Source of the DNA: Paraliobacillus ryukyuensis
Lineage (GTDB): Bacteria > Bacillota > Bacilli > Bacillales > Amphibacillaceae
Direction of reading: 5' to 3'
Length of the DNA: 64,000 nt
NCBI RefSeq assembly: GCF_003315295.1
Contig: NZ_QNRI01000005.1
Span: 73,398 to 137,397, forward strand
Shown here: one piece after another, positions 54,385 through 62,656 of the stretch
Layout: every line of letters starts with the position of its first letter
Numbering within the stretch: position 1 is the stretch's first letter
The notes under the pieces: model-generated
Databases searched by the model: none
Seen by the model: the letters and a program-made list of their open reading frames with translations, nothing else
What the model was told of the DNA's origin: nothing
Program-made: the position numbers and the translations under genes

Positions 54385-55527
54385 TTAATATTTAGCTGTA
54401 TCGATAGCAGTTTCAAAAGCTTCAATAATATCTGTAGCATCTTCAATTCCTACGGATATACGAACCAATCCTTCTGTTATGTTTAACTCTTTTTGTTTCT
54501 CTGGTGGTAATGCACGATGCGATGTTGCTAAAGGATAAGAGACTGACGTTTCAACACCAGCTAATGTTGGTACAATTTTCACCCAATCCAAAGCTTTGAA
54601 AAATGCATTAATATCACAGTTTCCCGTTATATCAATGGAAACAATTGCGCCGCTCCCTTTTTCAGTTGCATGCTCTGGGTAATAAACCTTCGTAACTGCA
54701 TTATTTTTCACTAAAGCATTTGCAAGTATATTTGCATTCTTATTATGACGTTCCATCCTTACACTAAGGGTTTTTAAACCTCTTACTGCTAACCAAGCAT
54801 CAAATGGGCTTAAATTCGTTCCTATGTTCACTACTTTTGTTCTCGCCTTTGCGATTAGCTCTTTCTCACCTACTAACACTCCTGCTGTCACATCACTATG
54901 CCCAGCTAAATATTTAGTAGCACTATGTACCACTAAATCAACTCCAGATAAAATTGGTTGGACAAGATAAGGTGTTGCAAACGTATTATCAATCATTGTA
55001 TATAAGTGATGTTGCTTAGCAATTTGCACAATACTTTTAATGTCTTCTACACGTAATAATGGGTTAGTAATGGACTCTGAATATAGCAGTTTTGTATTCG
55101 ATTGGATGTTACGCTCAATCGCTTGATGGTCATCAAATGGTACAAAAGAAACTTCAATACCAAAATCAGTTAATTCATTCGCAAGTAGTTGATACGTACC
55201 ACCATAAATATCATTAGCTGCTACGATATGATCCCCAGCTTTAGCAACTGCCAACACCCCGACTAGTATAGCGGAGAGCCCAGATGATGTTGCTATACCA
55301 TCAGAAGCATTTTCTAATTGTGCTACAGCAACTCCTAATTCATCTGTATTAGGATTGCCAACACGTGAATATAGGTAATCCTTTTTTCCTTGGTAGAATC
55401 CTTCTAAATCATCTAAATCGGTGAACTTAAATGCTGTTGTTTGATAGATAGGTGTCACCTTACTATCAATGTTTGCTGCATGGTTTAATGAAGATTGAAC
55501 AGACTTAGTATCAAATTTTTTTCCCAT
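54385..55527 (-). CDS. Cystathionine gamma-synthase/lyase-type PLP enzyme
   Basis: The 380-residue trans-sulfuration enzyme has YSRVGNPNTDELG (about 52-64), DNTFATPYLVQP, the PLP-lysine motif SATKYLAGHSDV and ETSVSYPLATSHRALP. The last segment keeps the Glu/Ser pattern that separates synthases and lyases poorly by eye, so MetI-like or MccB-like activity is undecided. ATG 55527 (GGGAG nine bases upstream) is preferred to an extension to 55587. It follows the Atl gene by 28 bp. Confidence 0.86.
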   Translation of the reverse strand: MGKKFDTKSVQSSLNHAANIDSKVTPIYQTTAFKFTDLDDLEGFYQGKKDYLYSRVGNPNTDELGVAVAQLENASDGIATSSGLSAILVGVLAVAKAGDHIVAANDIYGGTYQLLANELTDFGIEVSFVPFDDHQAIERNIQSNTKLLYSESITNPLLRVEDIKSIVQIAKQHHLYTMIDNTFATPYLVQPILSGVDLVVHSATKYLAGHSDVTAGVLVGEKELIAKARTKVVNIGTNLSPFDAWLAVRGLKTLSVRMERHNKNANILANALVKNNAVTKVYYPEHATEKGSGAIVSIDITGNCDINAFFKALDWVKIVPTLAGVETSVSYPLATSHRALPPEKQKELNITEGLVRISVGIEDATDIIEAFETAIDTAKY

Positions 55528-55555
55528 CTTTATCATCTCCCTATATAAAATACAA

Positions 55556-55882
55556 TTACATAAACTCTTGATCGGGTATGTATCCATATTGTTTTAAACT
55601 TATTTTATTAGCATGATTTACTATTACGCCTTCTTTCTCCAGTAACTGTTTTTGCGTAACTGCTCCTTCCCCTTTCAGACTTATTTCTCCTTTACTATTA
55701 ATGACACGGTGCCACGGTAATTGATATTTTTCACTTAGTGTGTGCAAAAGTCTTGCTACTTGTCTGGCGCCTCTTGCTTTGCCAGCAACTTTAGCAATTT
55801 GTCCATAGGTCATTACACGACCAACTGGAATTCCGCTAATAATTTGAACCACATTGATTGAAAATTGTTGCATTTCATTCAT
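55556..55882 (-). CDS. Alkyltransferase-like protein (Atl, MGMT family)
   Basis: This 108-residue protein has the DNA-binding fold of O6-methylguanine methyltransferases: RVMTYGQIAKVAGKARGARQ then LPWHRVINSKGEIS. The catalytic PCHR motif reads PWHR, so it cannot transfer alkyl groups. Proteins of this kind (Atl/YbaZ) flag O6-alkylguanine for nucleotide excision repair. It is probably co-transcribed with the downstream PLP enzyme. Confidence 0.9.
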   Translation of the reverse strand: MNEMQQFSINVVQIISGIPVGRVMTYGQIAKVAGKARGARQVARLLHTLSEKYQLPWHRVINSKGEISLKGEGAVTQKQLLEKEGVIVNHANKISLKQYGYIPDQEFM

Positions 55883-55950
55883 ACCTTTTCATATTTTCTA
55901 AACGTCTAAAAAGCTAATAGTTTATTGCAAAGTATAGCATGAATTATCTG

Positions 55951-56007
55951 AAAAATAAATAAAAGCTATCTCCTAATATACTTAGAAAATAGCTTTTATT
56001 TATTTTT
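55951..56007. terminator. Terminator downstream of the micro-ORF pair
   Basis: A 19-bp perfect inverted repeat (55951-55969 with 55989-56007) with a 19-base loop. A/T-rich arms give U-runs on both strands. Confidence 0.75.
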
Positions 56008-56047
56008 TATGTCGACGACGGCCTTCATTTGTTTCATCCTCTCTAGT

Positions 56048-56098
56048 CTATTTTGGTCGTCGATCATTGATTAAATATTCAAGTTCAAACAAATTCAC
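56048..56098 (-). CDS. Micro-ORF B, 16 aa
   Basis: GTG 56098 with AGGAGC upstream encodes MNLFELEYLINDRRPK and stops at TAG 56048-56050. It is a clear paralogue of the peptide encoded just upstream (MN, ELEY, I, R and K conserved). The frame stays open beyond the TAG for 15 more codons to a TAA at 56000-56002 (TREDETNEGRRRHKK), so a longer 32-residue ancestor that suffered a CAG-to-TAG change is possible. Function is unknown. Confidence 0.55.
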   Translation of the reverse strand: MNLFELEYLINDRRPK

Positions 56099-56132
56099 TT
56101 TTTATCAGCTCCTATTTTATAATTTGAATCCA

Positions 56133-56183
56133 TTACTTTACACGTTTTTCTGCAATATAATATTCCAACTCATTTATGTTCAC
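56133..56183 (-). CDS. Micro-ORF A, 16 aa
   Basis: GTG 56183 preceded by a strong AGGAGGAG encodes MNINELEYYIAEKRVK and ends at TAA. The same length, start codon and pattern as micro-ORF B 34 bp downstream argue that both are translated. The charge pattern predicts a short amphipathic helix. No family is recognised. Confidence 0.6.
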   Translation of the reverse strand: MNINELEYYIAEKRVK

Positions 56184-56310
56184 GCTAACTCCTCCTCTCT
56201 GTTTCTATAATAAGTATAAAGAAATGGCTTCAAAATCGTAACGGCAGCACGATTGAAAATACTTCCTCCTTTAGACGGAAATGCTTCTAAGACCCTTAAT
56301 GAAAAATAAA

Positions 56311-56334
56311 AATACTCGATGTTTGCCGAGTATT
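56311..56334 (-). terminator. Second terminator of the qox operon
   Basis: AATACTCG pairs with CGAGTATT, followed on the minus strand by TTTTATTTTTC. Confidence 0.75.
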
Positions 56335-56351
56335 ACAGAATAGGTGAATAT

Positions 56352-56395
56352 AAAAAAGCCTATCCTCTTCCCAATATGGGAAAAGAATAGGCTTT
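56352..56395 (-). terminator. First terminator of the qox operon
   Basis: An 18-bp stem with two mismatches (56355-56372 with 56378-56395) is followed by six T on the minus strand, eight bases past the qoxD stop. Confidence 0.88.
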
Positions 56396-56403
56396 CGTTT
56401 GTT

Positions 56404-56700
56404 TTAATGCGCCGCATGTCCAGTTGTTAAGATCCAAATCGATCCTGCAACAATGACAACTGCTAAAAACACACTATACACAATATTGATAATATTAATT
56501 TGACCTGATTTACCTTCCGTAATATGCATAAACATAATTAGCTGCACTAATGCTTGAAAGACAGCTAACGTACCGATAATCCACATTTTAATGTTAGAAG
56601 CGAAGTCGGTTTGCATTGCAACAAGCGCTGCTAATATAGTTAATACAATGGACAACAGAAAGCCTACGACGTGATTTAATGGAAATTGTCTTTTTAACAT
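56404..56700 (-). CDS. qoxD: Quinol oxidase subunit IV (QoxD)
   Basis: This 98-residue protein has three membrane helices (about 10-27, 36-55, 72-92) and QLIMFMHI in the second loop, as in subunit IV of cytochrome aa3/bo-type oxidases. It is the last gene of qoxABCD, one base after qoxC. It supports assembly of the terminal oxidase. Confidence 0.93.
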   Translation of the reverse strand: MLKRQFPLNHVVGFLLSIVLTILAALVAMQTDFASNIKMWIIGTLAVFQALVQLIMFMHITEGKSGQINIINIVYSVFLAVVIVAGSIWILTTGHAAH

Positions 56701-56701
56701 C

Positions 56702-57298
56702 TTACATCAGTCCTTTCAAGTACACAAAGGTAAAGATAAAGATCCATACAACGTCTAGGAAGTGCCAGTATAAGCTCACAATAAAGAATTTACGTGCTGT
56801 AACGGCAGTAATTCCTCGTCGCAGAATTTGAATAATCAACATTAAAACCCAACCAATACCTAGTGATACGTGTAGTCCGTGTGTACCAAGTAGTGTGAAG
56901 AACGCAGATCCAAATGCATTTGTCTGCATTGTTAATCCTTCATGTACATAATGAATAAACTCATTTATTTCAAAATATACGAAACCAGCACCTAATAATA
57001 AAGTAATAACTGTCCAAACGAGCATAGCTGTTTTATTGTTATCACGCATTTGATGAAGCGCAAGTCCCATTGTGAAACTACTCGTTAATAGTAAGAATGT
57101 TTCAATTAATACATCTTTTAAAACAAAGATTTCGCCTTGAGCTGGACCACCTACTGTACTGCCTTCTAACACAGCATATGAAGCAAAGAGTGTTGAGAAA
57201 AGCACAATCTCTGCACCTAAAAAGATCCAAAATCCAAGAATATTCATCTCATTTTGTTTTGTACTATATTCTAATGGTGTTGATGTATGTGAAGCCAT
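56702..57298 (-). CDS. qoxC: Quinol oxidase subunit III (QoxC)
   Basis: This 198-residue subunit has five helices. LGFWIFLGAEIVLFSTLFAS, FTLLGTHGLHVSLG and LYWHFLDVVWIFIF are classic subunit III segments. The ATG overlaps the qoxB stop (TAATG), so it is translationally coupled. Confidence 0.94.
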   Translation of the reverse strand: MASHTSTPLEYSTKQNEMNILGFWIFLGAEIVLFSTLFASYAVLEGSTVGGPAQGEIFVLKDVLIETFLLLTSSFTMGLALHQMRDNNKTAMLVWTVITLLLGAGFVYFEINEFIHYVHEGLTMQTNAFGSAFFTLLGTHGLHVSLGIGWVLMLIIQILRRGITAVTARKFFIVSLYWHFLDVVWIFIFTFVYLKGLM

Positions 57299-59241
57299 TA
57301 TAGATCACCTCTCCACTTTCGTTCTGTTTCCCAAACCTTCTCAGCCGGAATATGGTAACCATCATCATAGTCAAATGAGTTGGCGATTAGACCAGCGATA
57401 ATTAAAACGGAGAAGATCGCTGCCAAAGTGATCCATTCAAAAACTAAGAAGAAACCAACAATACCTAATGCAATACTAAATAAGATTGGTATCCCAGAAC
57501 TACTTGGCATGTGAATATCTTTAATATCTTCTCGTTTAATCTTCGTTCTACCTGCTTTTTTCATATTCCAGAATTCATCATGATCAGAAACTTCTGGTAC
57601 CACTGCAAAGTTATATTCTTGTACAGGGGATGCCGTTGCCCATTCTAGCGTACGAGCATCCCAAGGATCTCCACCAATATCTCTTGACGCATATCGGAAA
57701 CTCCAATAAATATTGTATACTAATGCTGCGAATCCAGCAGCAAGTATAAAAGCTCCAATAGCTGATAATAATAACCATGGACCCCAGCCAGTACTTTCGG
57801 AGTAAGTGTACATACGACGAGACATTCCATCTAAACCAATAAAGAACATTGGCATAAATGTTAAATTAAAACCAATAATAAACAACCAGAAGTGCCATTT
57901 TCCAATTTTTTCGTTTAGTTTAAAGCCAAACATTTTTGGCCACCAGTAATACAATCCAGCAAATACAGCAAACACTACACCAGGAATTAATACATAGTGG
58001 AAGTGAGCCACTAAGAACATCGTATTGTGATATTGATAGTCAGCTGCAGCCATTGCTAACATTACCCCTGTAACACCACCAATAGTGAAACATGGTATAA
58101 ATGCTAATGACCAAAGCATGGCATTCGAAAACTTAATACGCCCTTTTCGCATGGTAAAGAGCCAGTTAAATATTTTTACACCAGTTGGTATAGCGATCAT
58201 CATTGTGGTAATCGAGAATACTGAATTAACTGCTGCACTGTTCCCCATTGTATAGAAGTGGTGCACCCATACAAGCATACTTAAAAAAGCGATACCTACA
58301 ATAGAAAGAACCATTGTGGCATAACCAAATAGATTTTTTCGTGAGAATGTTGCAATTACTTCGGAGAACATTCCGAATGCTGGTAATACAACAATATAAA
58401 CTTCAGGGTGTCCCCAAAGCCAGAATAAGTTTAACCAAAGCATTGGATCCCCGCCAGCCGCAACTGTGAAGAAGTGTGCACCAAATATACGATCAAGTGA
58501 CATTTGCGCTAGTGCTACTGTTAAAATCGGGAATGCTGCTACAATTAAAACGGATGTTACAAGTGTTGTCCAAGTAAACATCGGCATGCGCATTAACTTC
58601 ATTCCAGGAGCACGCATTTTTAAAATCGTAACAATAAAGTTAATACCAGAAGCAAGCGTACCGATACCAGCAATCTGGAGTGCAATTGCATAATAGTTAT
58701 TCCCTATATCTGGGGAGAATTCTTTACCAGCCAATGGCATATAAGCTGTCCATCCTGCATCAGGAGAACCTCCGATGACAAAGGAAACATTAAATAGCAT
58801 CGCTCCTACAAAGAATGTCCAAAAACTTAACGCATTTAATTTAGGAAACGCTACGTCTCTTGCTCCAATTTGCAATGGCATTACTACATTAATAATACCG
58901 ATTAACAATGGCATTGCCATAAATAAAATCATAACAACACCGTGTGTCGTAAATACTTCGTTATAATGTTGTGCATCTAAGAATTCCATGTTTGGTCTTG
59001 ATGTTTGTGTACGCATCATTAGTCCATCTACTCCACCACGGAAAAACATTAGTACACCAGCAATGATATACATAATACCTATTTTCTTATGGTCAACAGT
59101 TGTAAACCATTCTTCCCATAGCCACTTCCATTTTTTAAGATAGGTGATTAGGACAACTAATCCTACCATTGTTAGACCAATGGCTATTTGTGATCCCAAG
59201 ATTAAGGGGTCACCTGTAACAAAAAAATTACTTAAATCCAT
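57298..59241 (-). CDS. qoxB: Quinol oxidase catalytic subunit I (QoxB)
   Basis: The 647-residue heme-copper oxidase core binds low-spin heme, heme a3 and CuB. FTTHGVVMILF carries a heme ligand. WGHPEVYIVVLPAFG has the cross-linked His-Tyr pair. VWVHHFYTMG has two CuB histidines, and AHFHYVLIPG the remaining heme histidines. About 15 helices. ATG 59241 (GGAGGTG upstream) replaces a GTG inside the ribosome binding site at 59253. It pumps protons with menaquinol oxidation. Confidence 0.95.
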   Translation of the reverse strand: MDLSNFFVTGDPLILGSQIAIGLTMVGLVVLITYLKKWKWLWEEWFTTVDHKKIGIMYIIAGVLMFFRGGVDGLMMRTQTSRPNMEFLDAQHYNEVFTTHGVVMILFMAMPLLIGIINVVMPLQIGARDVAFPKLNALSFWTFFVGAMLFNVSFVIGGSPDAGWTAYMPLAGKEFSPDIGNNYYAIALQIAGIGTLASGINFIVTILKMRAPGMKLMRMPMFTWTTLVTSVLIVAAFPILTVALAQMSLDRIFGAHFFTVAAGGDPMLWLNLFWLWGHPEVYIVVLPAFGMFSEVIATFSRKNLFGYATMVLSIVGIAFLSMLVWVHHFYTMGNSAAVNSVFSITTMMIAIPTGVKIFNWLFTMRKGRIKFSNAMLWSLAFIPCFTIGGVTGVMLAMAAADYQYHNTMFLVAHFHYVLIPGVVFAVFAGLYYWWPKMFGFKLNEKIGKWHFWLFIIGFNLTFMPMFFIGLDGMSRRMYTYSESTGWGPWLLLSAIGAFILAAGFAALVYNIYWSFRYASRDIGGDPWDARTLEWATASPVQEYNFAVVPEVSDHDEFWNMKKAGRTKIKREDIKDIHMPSSSGIPILFSIALGIVGFFLVFEWITLAAIFSVLIIAGLIANSFDYDDGYHIPAEKVWETERKWRGDL

Positions 59242-59259
59242 GTTTCCATTCACCTCCGA

Positions 59260-60252
59260 TTAGTGATTATGCTGTGATTCTTCGTCTTGGTGATCGGAAT
59301 TAGACTGATCGTCTGCATCTTGTTCACGCTCATGCGACTGTGTATCATTTTCCGAATCAAATGTCTTACCCTTTGTTCCATGCCCTGTATAGTAGGCTTC
59401 TGTATCTATATATTTTTCTGATCCACCTTGTGCATGATCAACCCACTGTAAATGCGTGCCATTATATGTTTGACGACCGATAATGGTTGGTTCAAGTAAT
59501 TGGGCATACTGTTGTTCCGTCAGATCTTTTGCAGTGTTCTTTACTTCTTCTACCCATTCGGTATAATCAGCAGGAGATTGGGCCGAGACATCGAAATCCA
59601 TTTCTGCATAACCTTCACCATTAAACCCATTATTCGTTCCCATATAGTCGCCTTCCCTATCAGCAACCAAATATAATTGAGTCTGCATGTTGGCCATTGT
59701 ATATTTTTGGCCAGCCAAAGCAGGTATCCACATAGACTGCATCGTACCAGCTGAGGTCATTTTAAAATGTACGGGACGATCAACAGGAATATTGATATAA
59801 TTCACTGTTTCAATACCTTCTTCTGGATAGCTAAATATCCATTTCCAATCAGCAGAAGTAACATGAATTACAAGGGGCTCTTGGTCATCATATCCTTCAG
59901 GGATGTCCTCTACTTCTGTGATTGTTTTAACTGTTGGAATCGTTAACGCAACAACGATAACTACAGGGATTAAAAACCATGTCACTTCAAGTGTTTTACT
60001 ACCTTCTTCAAATTCTGGTTCATAATCTTTATTGTCTTTTTTTTCACGGTACTTCCAGACAATAACTCCAAATAAAATAAATACGGTTATAACTATAACT
60101 GCCATAAAAATAATCGAGAATATAATTAAATCTGATAAGTTACGTGCTACCGGCCCTTGCGGATCAAACACGGTTAACGGTTCACACCCGGTTAAAGCTA
60201 ACGTTCCTAAGAATAAAACAACGTACTTCATTATTGAACGAACACGCTTCAT
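59260..60252 (-). CDS. qoxA: Quinol oxidase subunit II (QoxA)
   Basis: The 330-residue lipoprotein subunit has lipobox LALTGCEP, two membrane helices (about 40-65 and 88-110) and a cupredoxin domain (about 125-240) lacking the CuA ligands, as expected for a quinol rather than cytochrome c oxidase. The C-terminal 45 residues are a His/Asp/Glu/Gln-rich tail (SNSDHQDEESQHNH), longer than usual. It is the first gene of qoxABCD, with AGGAGAC before ATG 60252. Confidence 0.94.
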   Translation of the reverse strand: MKRVRSIMKYVVLFLGTLALTGCEPLTVFDPQGPVARNLSDLIIFSIIFMAVIVITVFILFGVIVWKYREKKDNKDYEPEFEEGSKTLEVTWFLIPVVIVVALTIPTVKTITEVEDIPEGYDDQEPLVIHVTSADWKWIFSYPEEGIETVNYINIPVDRPVHFKMTSAGTMQSMWIPALAGQKYTMANMQTQLYLVADREGDYMGTNNGFNGEGYAEMDFDVSAQSPADYTEWVEEVKNTAKDLTEQQYAQLLEPTIIGRQTYNGTHLQWVDHAQGGSEKYIDTEAYYTGHGTKGKTFDSENDTQSHEREQDADDQSNSDHQDEESQHNH

Positions 60253-60296
60253 TTTTCTGTCTCCTTTCTCTTGTAGCCTACTTCTTTATTACTAAT

Positions 60297-60346
60297 ACTT
60301 GATAAACAACAAGAGATATTATACTTAAATGTTTATCAAGTGTAAA
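60297..60346 (-). promoter_or_regulatory. qox promoter covered by an 11-bp dyad
   Basis: On the minus strand TTTACA (60341-60346), a 17-base spacer and TATAAT (60318-60323) form a near-consensus promoter. ACTTGATAAAC (60297-60307) and GTTTATCAAGT (60331-60341) are a perfect 11-bp inverted repeat with a 23-base spacer bracketing the -10. Confidence 0.65.
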
Positions 60347-60413
60347 TAATAACTAGTCATACAAATTTATTTTAACAAGTAATATGAAATTAGTATGTAA
60401 TTATTATTAAATG

Positions 60414-60431
60414 TCACAAAAAGTTCACAAA
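60414..60431 (-). promoter_or_regulatory. ResD-like direct repeat upstream of qoxA
   Basis: On the minus strand TTTGTGAA (60424-60431) and TTTGTGA (60414-60420) form a direct repeat about 70 bp upstream of the -35. B. subtilis ResD sites contain TTTGTGAA-like elements. Confidence 0.4.
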
Positions 60432-60493
60432 CGTATTTATTAAACTTGGAATAACATGTAACTATTTACTTATTACCCACTATTGCGGAACAA

Positions 60494-60533
60494 TAAAACC
60501 ACGAACTGACAATCATCTTACCAAATTCGTGGT
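60494..60533 (-). terminator. Terminator of the GNAT gene
   Basis: ACCACGAA pairs with TTCGTGGT across a 20-base loop. TTTATTG follows on the minus strand. Confidence 0.7.
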
Positions 60534-60573
60534 GTACATTTTTACCTTATTTTATTTTATATTTACCGTCTTA

Positions 60574-61044
60574 CTATTTTTGTAGTGATTTATATACGTA
60601 GATACGTTGATTTTGAAATGCTTGTTTCTGATAAAATTGGGTTGCTTGAGTATTACTATACCAGTAATCTAATTCTATTTGATCCGCTTGATAAACTTTT
60701 GCTAAGTTATCAATTTCATTTAACAAAGCTGTCCCATAACCTTTATGCTGTGCTTTTTCTTCAATACTTAATTGTCTAACAAAAACAGAACGATAGCCAT
60801 AGCGAAAATCATCAGTAGGATATTCACGGTATTCAATCCAAGCATAGCCAACTGGTTCAGAATAATCATTACTTATTATTAAAAAGGTGAATTGGGAATA
60901 GTTTATCATTTCTTTTATATAATTTTTTACACTATTGTAATTATAAGGTTTAAAAAGTGCTGGATATAATCTGTGATGCAAATCATGAACCGTTTTATTT
61001 AATTGTGCAATTAAATGATAATCATGTGTTTGTCGAATTTTCAT
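60574..61044 (-). CDS. GNAT family N-acetyltransferase
   Basis: The 156-residue acetyltransferase has YAWIEYREYP and VRQLSIEEKAQHKGYGTALL, with the acetyl-CoA P-loop Q-H-K-G-Y-G, and ends in the usual ATQFYQKQAFQNQ. The acceptor substrate is unknown. ATG 61044 follows GGAGGG. Extension to 61083 is not supported. Confidence 0.87.
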   Translation of the reverse strand: MKIRQTHDYHLIAQLNKTVHDLHHRLYPALFKPYNYNSVKNYIKEMINYSQFTFLIISNDYSEPVGYAWIEYREYPTDDFRYGYRSVFVRQLSIEEKAQHKGYGTALLNEIDNLAKVYQADQIELDYWYSNTQATQFYQKQAFQNQRIYVYKSLQK

Positions 61045-61275
61045 TTTAAAACCCTCCGTAACATACATTATGATACATAGCAAAACTACAATGCGCTATC
61101 TTTTCACAATTACCCAACCGTTAACTTGCATGCAATTTTCCCAAAGTAACAACACTAAAGCAAGCTACTATTACTTATATTTAATTAAATTTACAAATGT
61201 AACGACTTAAGACATATTGAAATCATTCCGATAGTAATATCATATCTCGATATCTTGGTTAGAGAATCACCATGA

Positions 61276-61465
61276 TTTTATATAACTGGAAGAACGCTGT
61301 ATCCCATATTACACCATATGCTTGAAGATGGTCTATTGTCGATTGAGAAGTGTAGGGTTGTTTAATAGAGAAGTAACATAGTATTATACCATTACAGAAC
61401 ACGACATAATACCCTTAGAAGAAGTCCGCATCAAAGTTTACGAACTGTTTAAAGAAATAAAATAA
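61276..61465 (+). pseudogene. Degenerate PadR-family regulator
   Basis: One frame reads RTLYPILHHMLEDGLLSIEK, the winged-helix core of PadR repressors. It then hits a stop, and another frame resumes with YYTITEH and LEEVRIKVYELFKEIK up to TAA 61463-61465, the wing and following helix. The N-terminal helix is not recoverable. It lies 18 bp upstream of chrA in the same direction, so it is probably the ruined repressor gene of the chromate operon. Confidence 0.75.
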
Positions 61466-61483
61466 GGAAAGGTGCGTAGCAGC

Positions 61484-62656
61484 ATGACACAATTAAAAAC
61501 ATTATGGGAAATAGTAAAACTAGCTACACAACTTGGCTTCACTTCCTTTGGTGGTCCAATTGCACATTTAGGTTTCTTTCATGAAACGTATGTCAAACGG
61601 CACAAGTGGTTAAATGAAAAAAGTTATGCAGATTTAGTTGCGCTATGCCAGTTTCTTCCTGGTCCAGCGAGTAGTCAAGTGAATATGGGGATTGGCATTA
61701 TTCGCGGTGGGATGCTAGGTGGAATTGTTTCATTTATCGGCTTTACTCTACCTTCTGTATGTGCGCTTATTATTTTTGCTAATGTGCTGAACTTGTTTGC
61801 TATAGAAAATACTGGCGCCATTCAAGGCTTAAAAATTGTTGCAGTTGTTGTTGTTGCGCATGCCATTATTAATATGGGAAAAAAACTAACGCCTTCGCTT
61901 AGTCATAAAGTAATTGCATTGTGTGCATTAATCATGATGCTATTATGGCAAACAACATTCTCACAAATAATTGTTATTATAACAGCGGCAGTAATAGGGT
62001 TAATGTTTTTCAAAAAAGATATAGATGAAAGTGATGCCGATTTACCCCTAAAGCTTTCGAAAAAAACAGCTATCATTAGTCTGACCTTGTTTTTTTTCTT
62101 ACTTTTCCTATTACCTTTATTAAGGGAATGGATTCAAAAAGATTGGATAGCTATGTTTGACAGTTTTTATCGATCTGGTGCTTTAGTCTTTGGTGGAGGT
62201 CATGTTGTCTTACCTTTATTAGAAAGAGAATTTGTTCCTCCTGGTTTTTTAACAGAACAACAATTTCTAACAGGGTATGGCGCTGCTCAAGCAGTACCTG
62301 GACCGTTATTTACATTTGCTGCATATATCGGAGCAGTTAAAGCCAGTTGGCCAGGTGGTTTACTTGCTACATTTGCTATTTTCTTACCAGCTTTTTTATT
62401 AATATTTGGTACACTACCTTTTTGGCAACAACTACGGAATAATAAAACAATACGTGGTGCTTTTGTTAGTGTTAACGCAGCGGTAGTAGGTATTTTAATT
62501 GCTGCCTTTTATCAACCAATTTGGGTTAGCACGATTAACTCGTCTAATAGCTTCACATTTGCAGCTGTATTATTTAGCTTATTGGTTCACTTTAAACTTC
62601 CTGCTTGGTTGATTGTTGTATTAGGTGCGATTGGTGGTATATTACTACCGCTTTAG
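61484..62656 (+). CDS. chrA: Chromate efflux transporter ChrA
   Basis: The 390-residue long-chain CHR protein has two homologous halves: GFTSFGGPIAHLGFFHETYV (about 22-41) with FLPGPASSQVNMGIG, and ALVFGGGHVVLPLLEREFV (from about 235) with AVPGPLFTFAAYIG. About ten helices. It exports chromate and possibly sulfate-like oxyanions. ATG 61484 is chosen; a GTG at 61472 is closer to AGGAAAGG and cannot be excluded. It ends 12 bp inside the convergent germination gene. Confidence 0.9.
   Translation: MTQLKTLWEIVKLATQLGFTSFGGPIAHLGFFHETYVKRHKWLNEKSYADLVALCQFLPGPASSQVNMGIGIIRGGMLGGIVSFIGFTLPSVCALIIFANVLNLFAIENTGAIQGLKIVAVVVVAHAIINMGKKLTPSLSHKVIALCALIMMLLWQTTFSQIIVIITAAVIGLMFFKKDIDESDADLPLKLSKKTAIISLTLFFFLLFLLPLLREWIQKDWIAMFDSFYRSGALVFGGGHVVLPLLEREFVPPGFLTEQQFLTGYGAAQAVPGPLFTFAAYIGAVKASWPGGLLATFAIFLPAFLLIFGTLPFWQQLRNNKTIRGAFVSVNAAVVGILIAAFYQPIWVSTINSSNSFTFAAVLFSLLVHFKLPAWLIVVLGAIGGILLPL

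Noticed and set aside
55883-56047. SAM riboswitch or T-box before the trans-sulfuration operon
   Set aside because: None of the conserved helices or motifs is present; the space is the micro-ORF terminator and tail.
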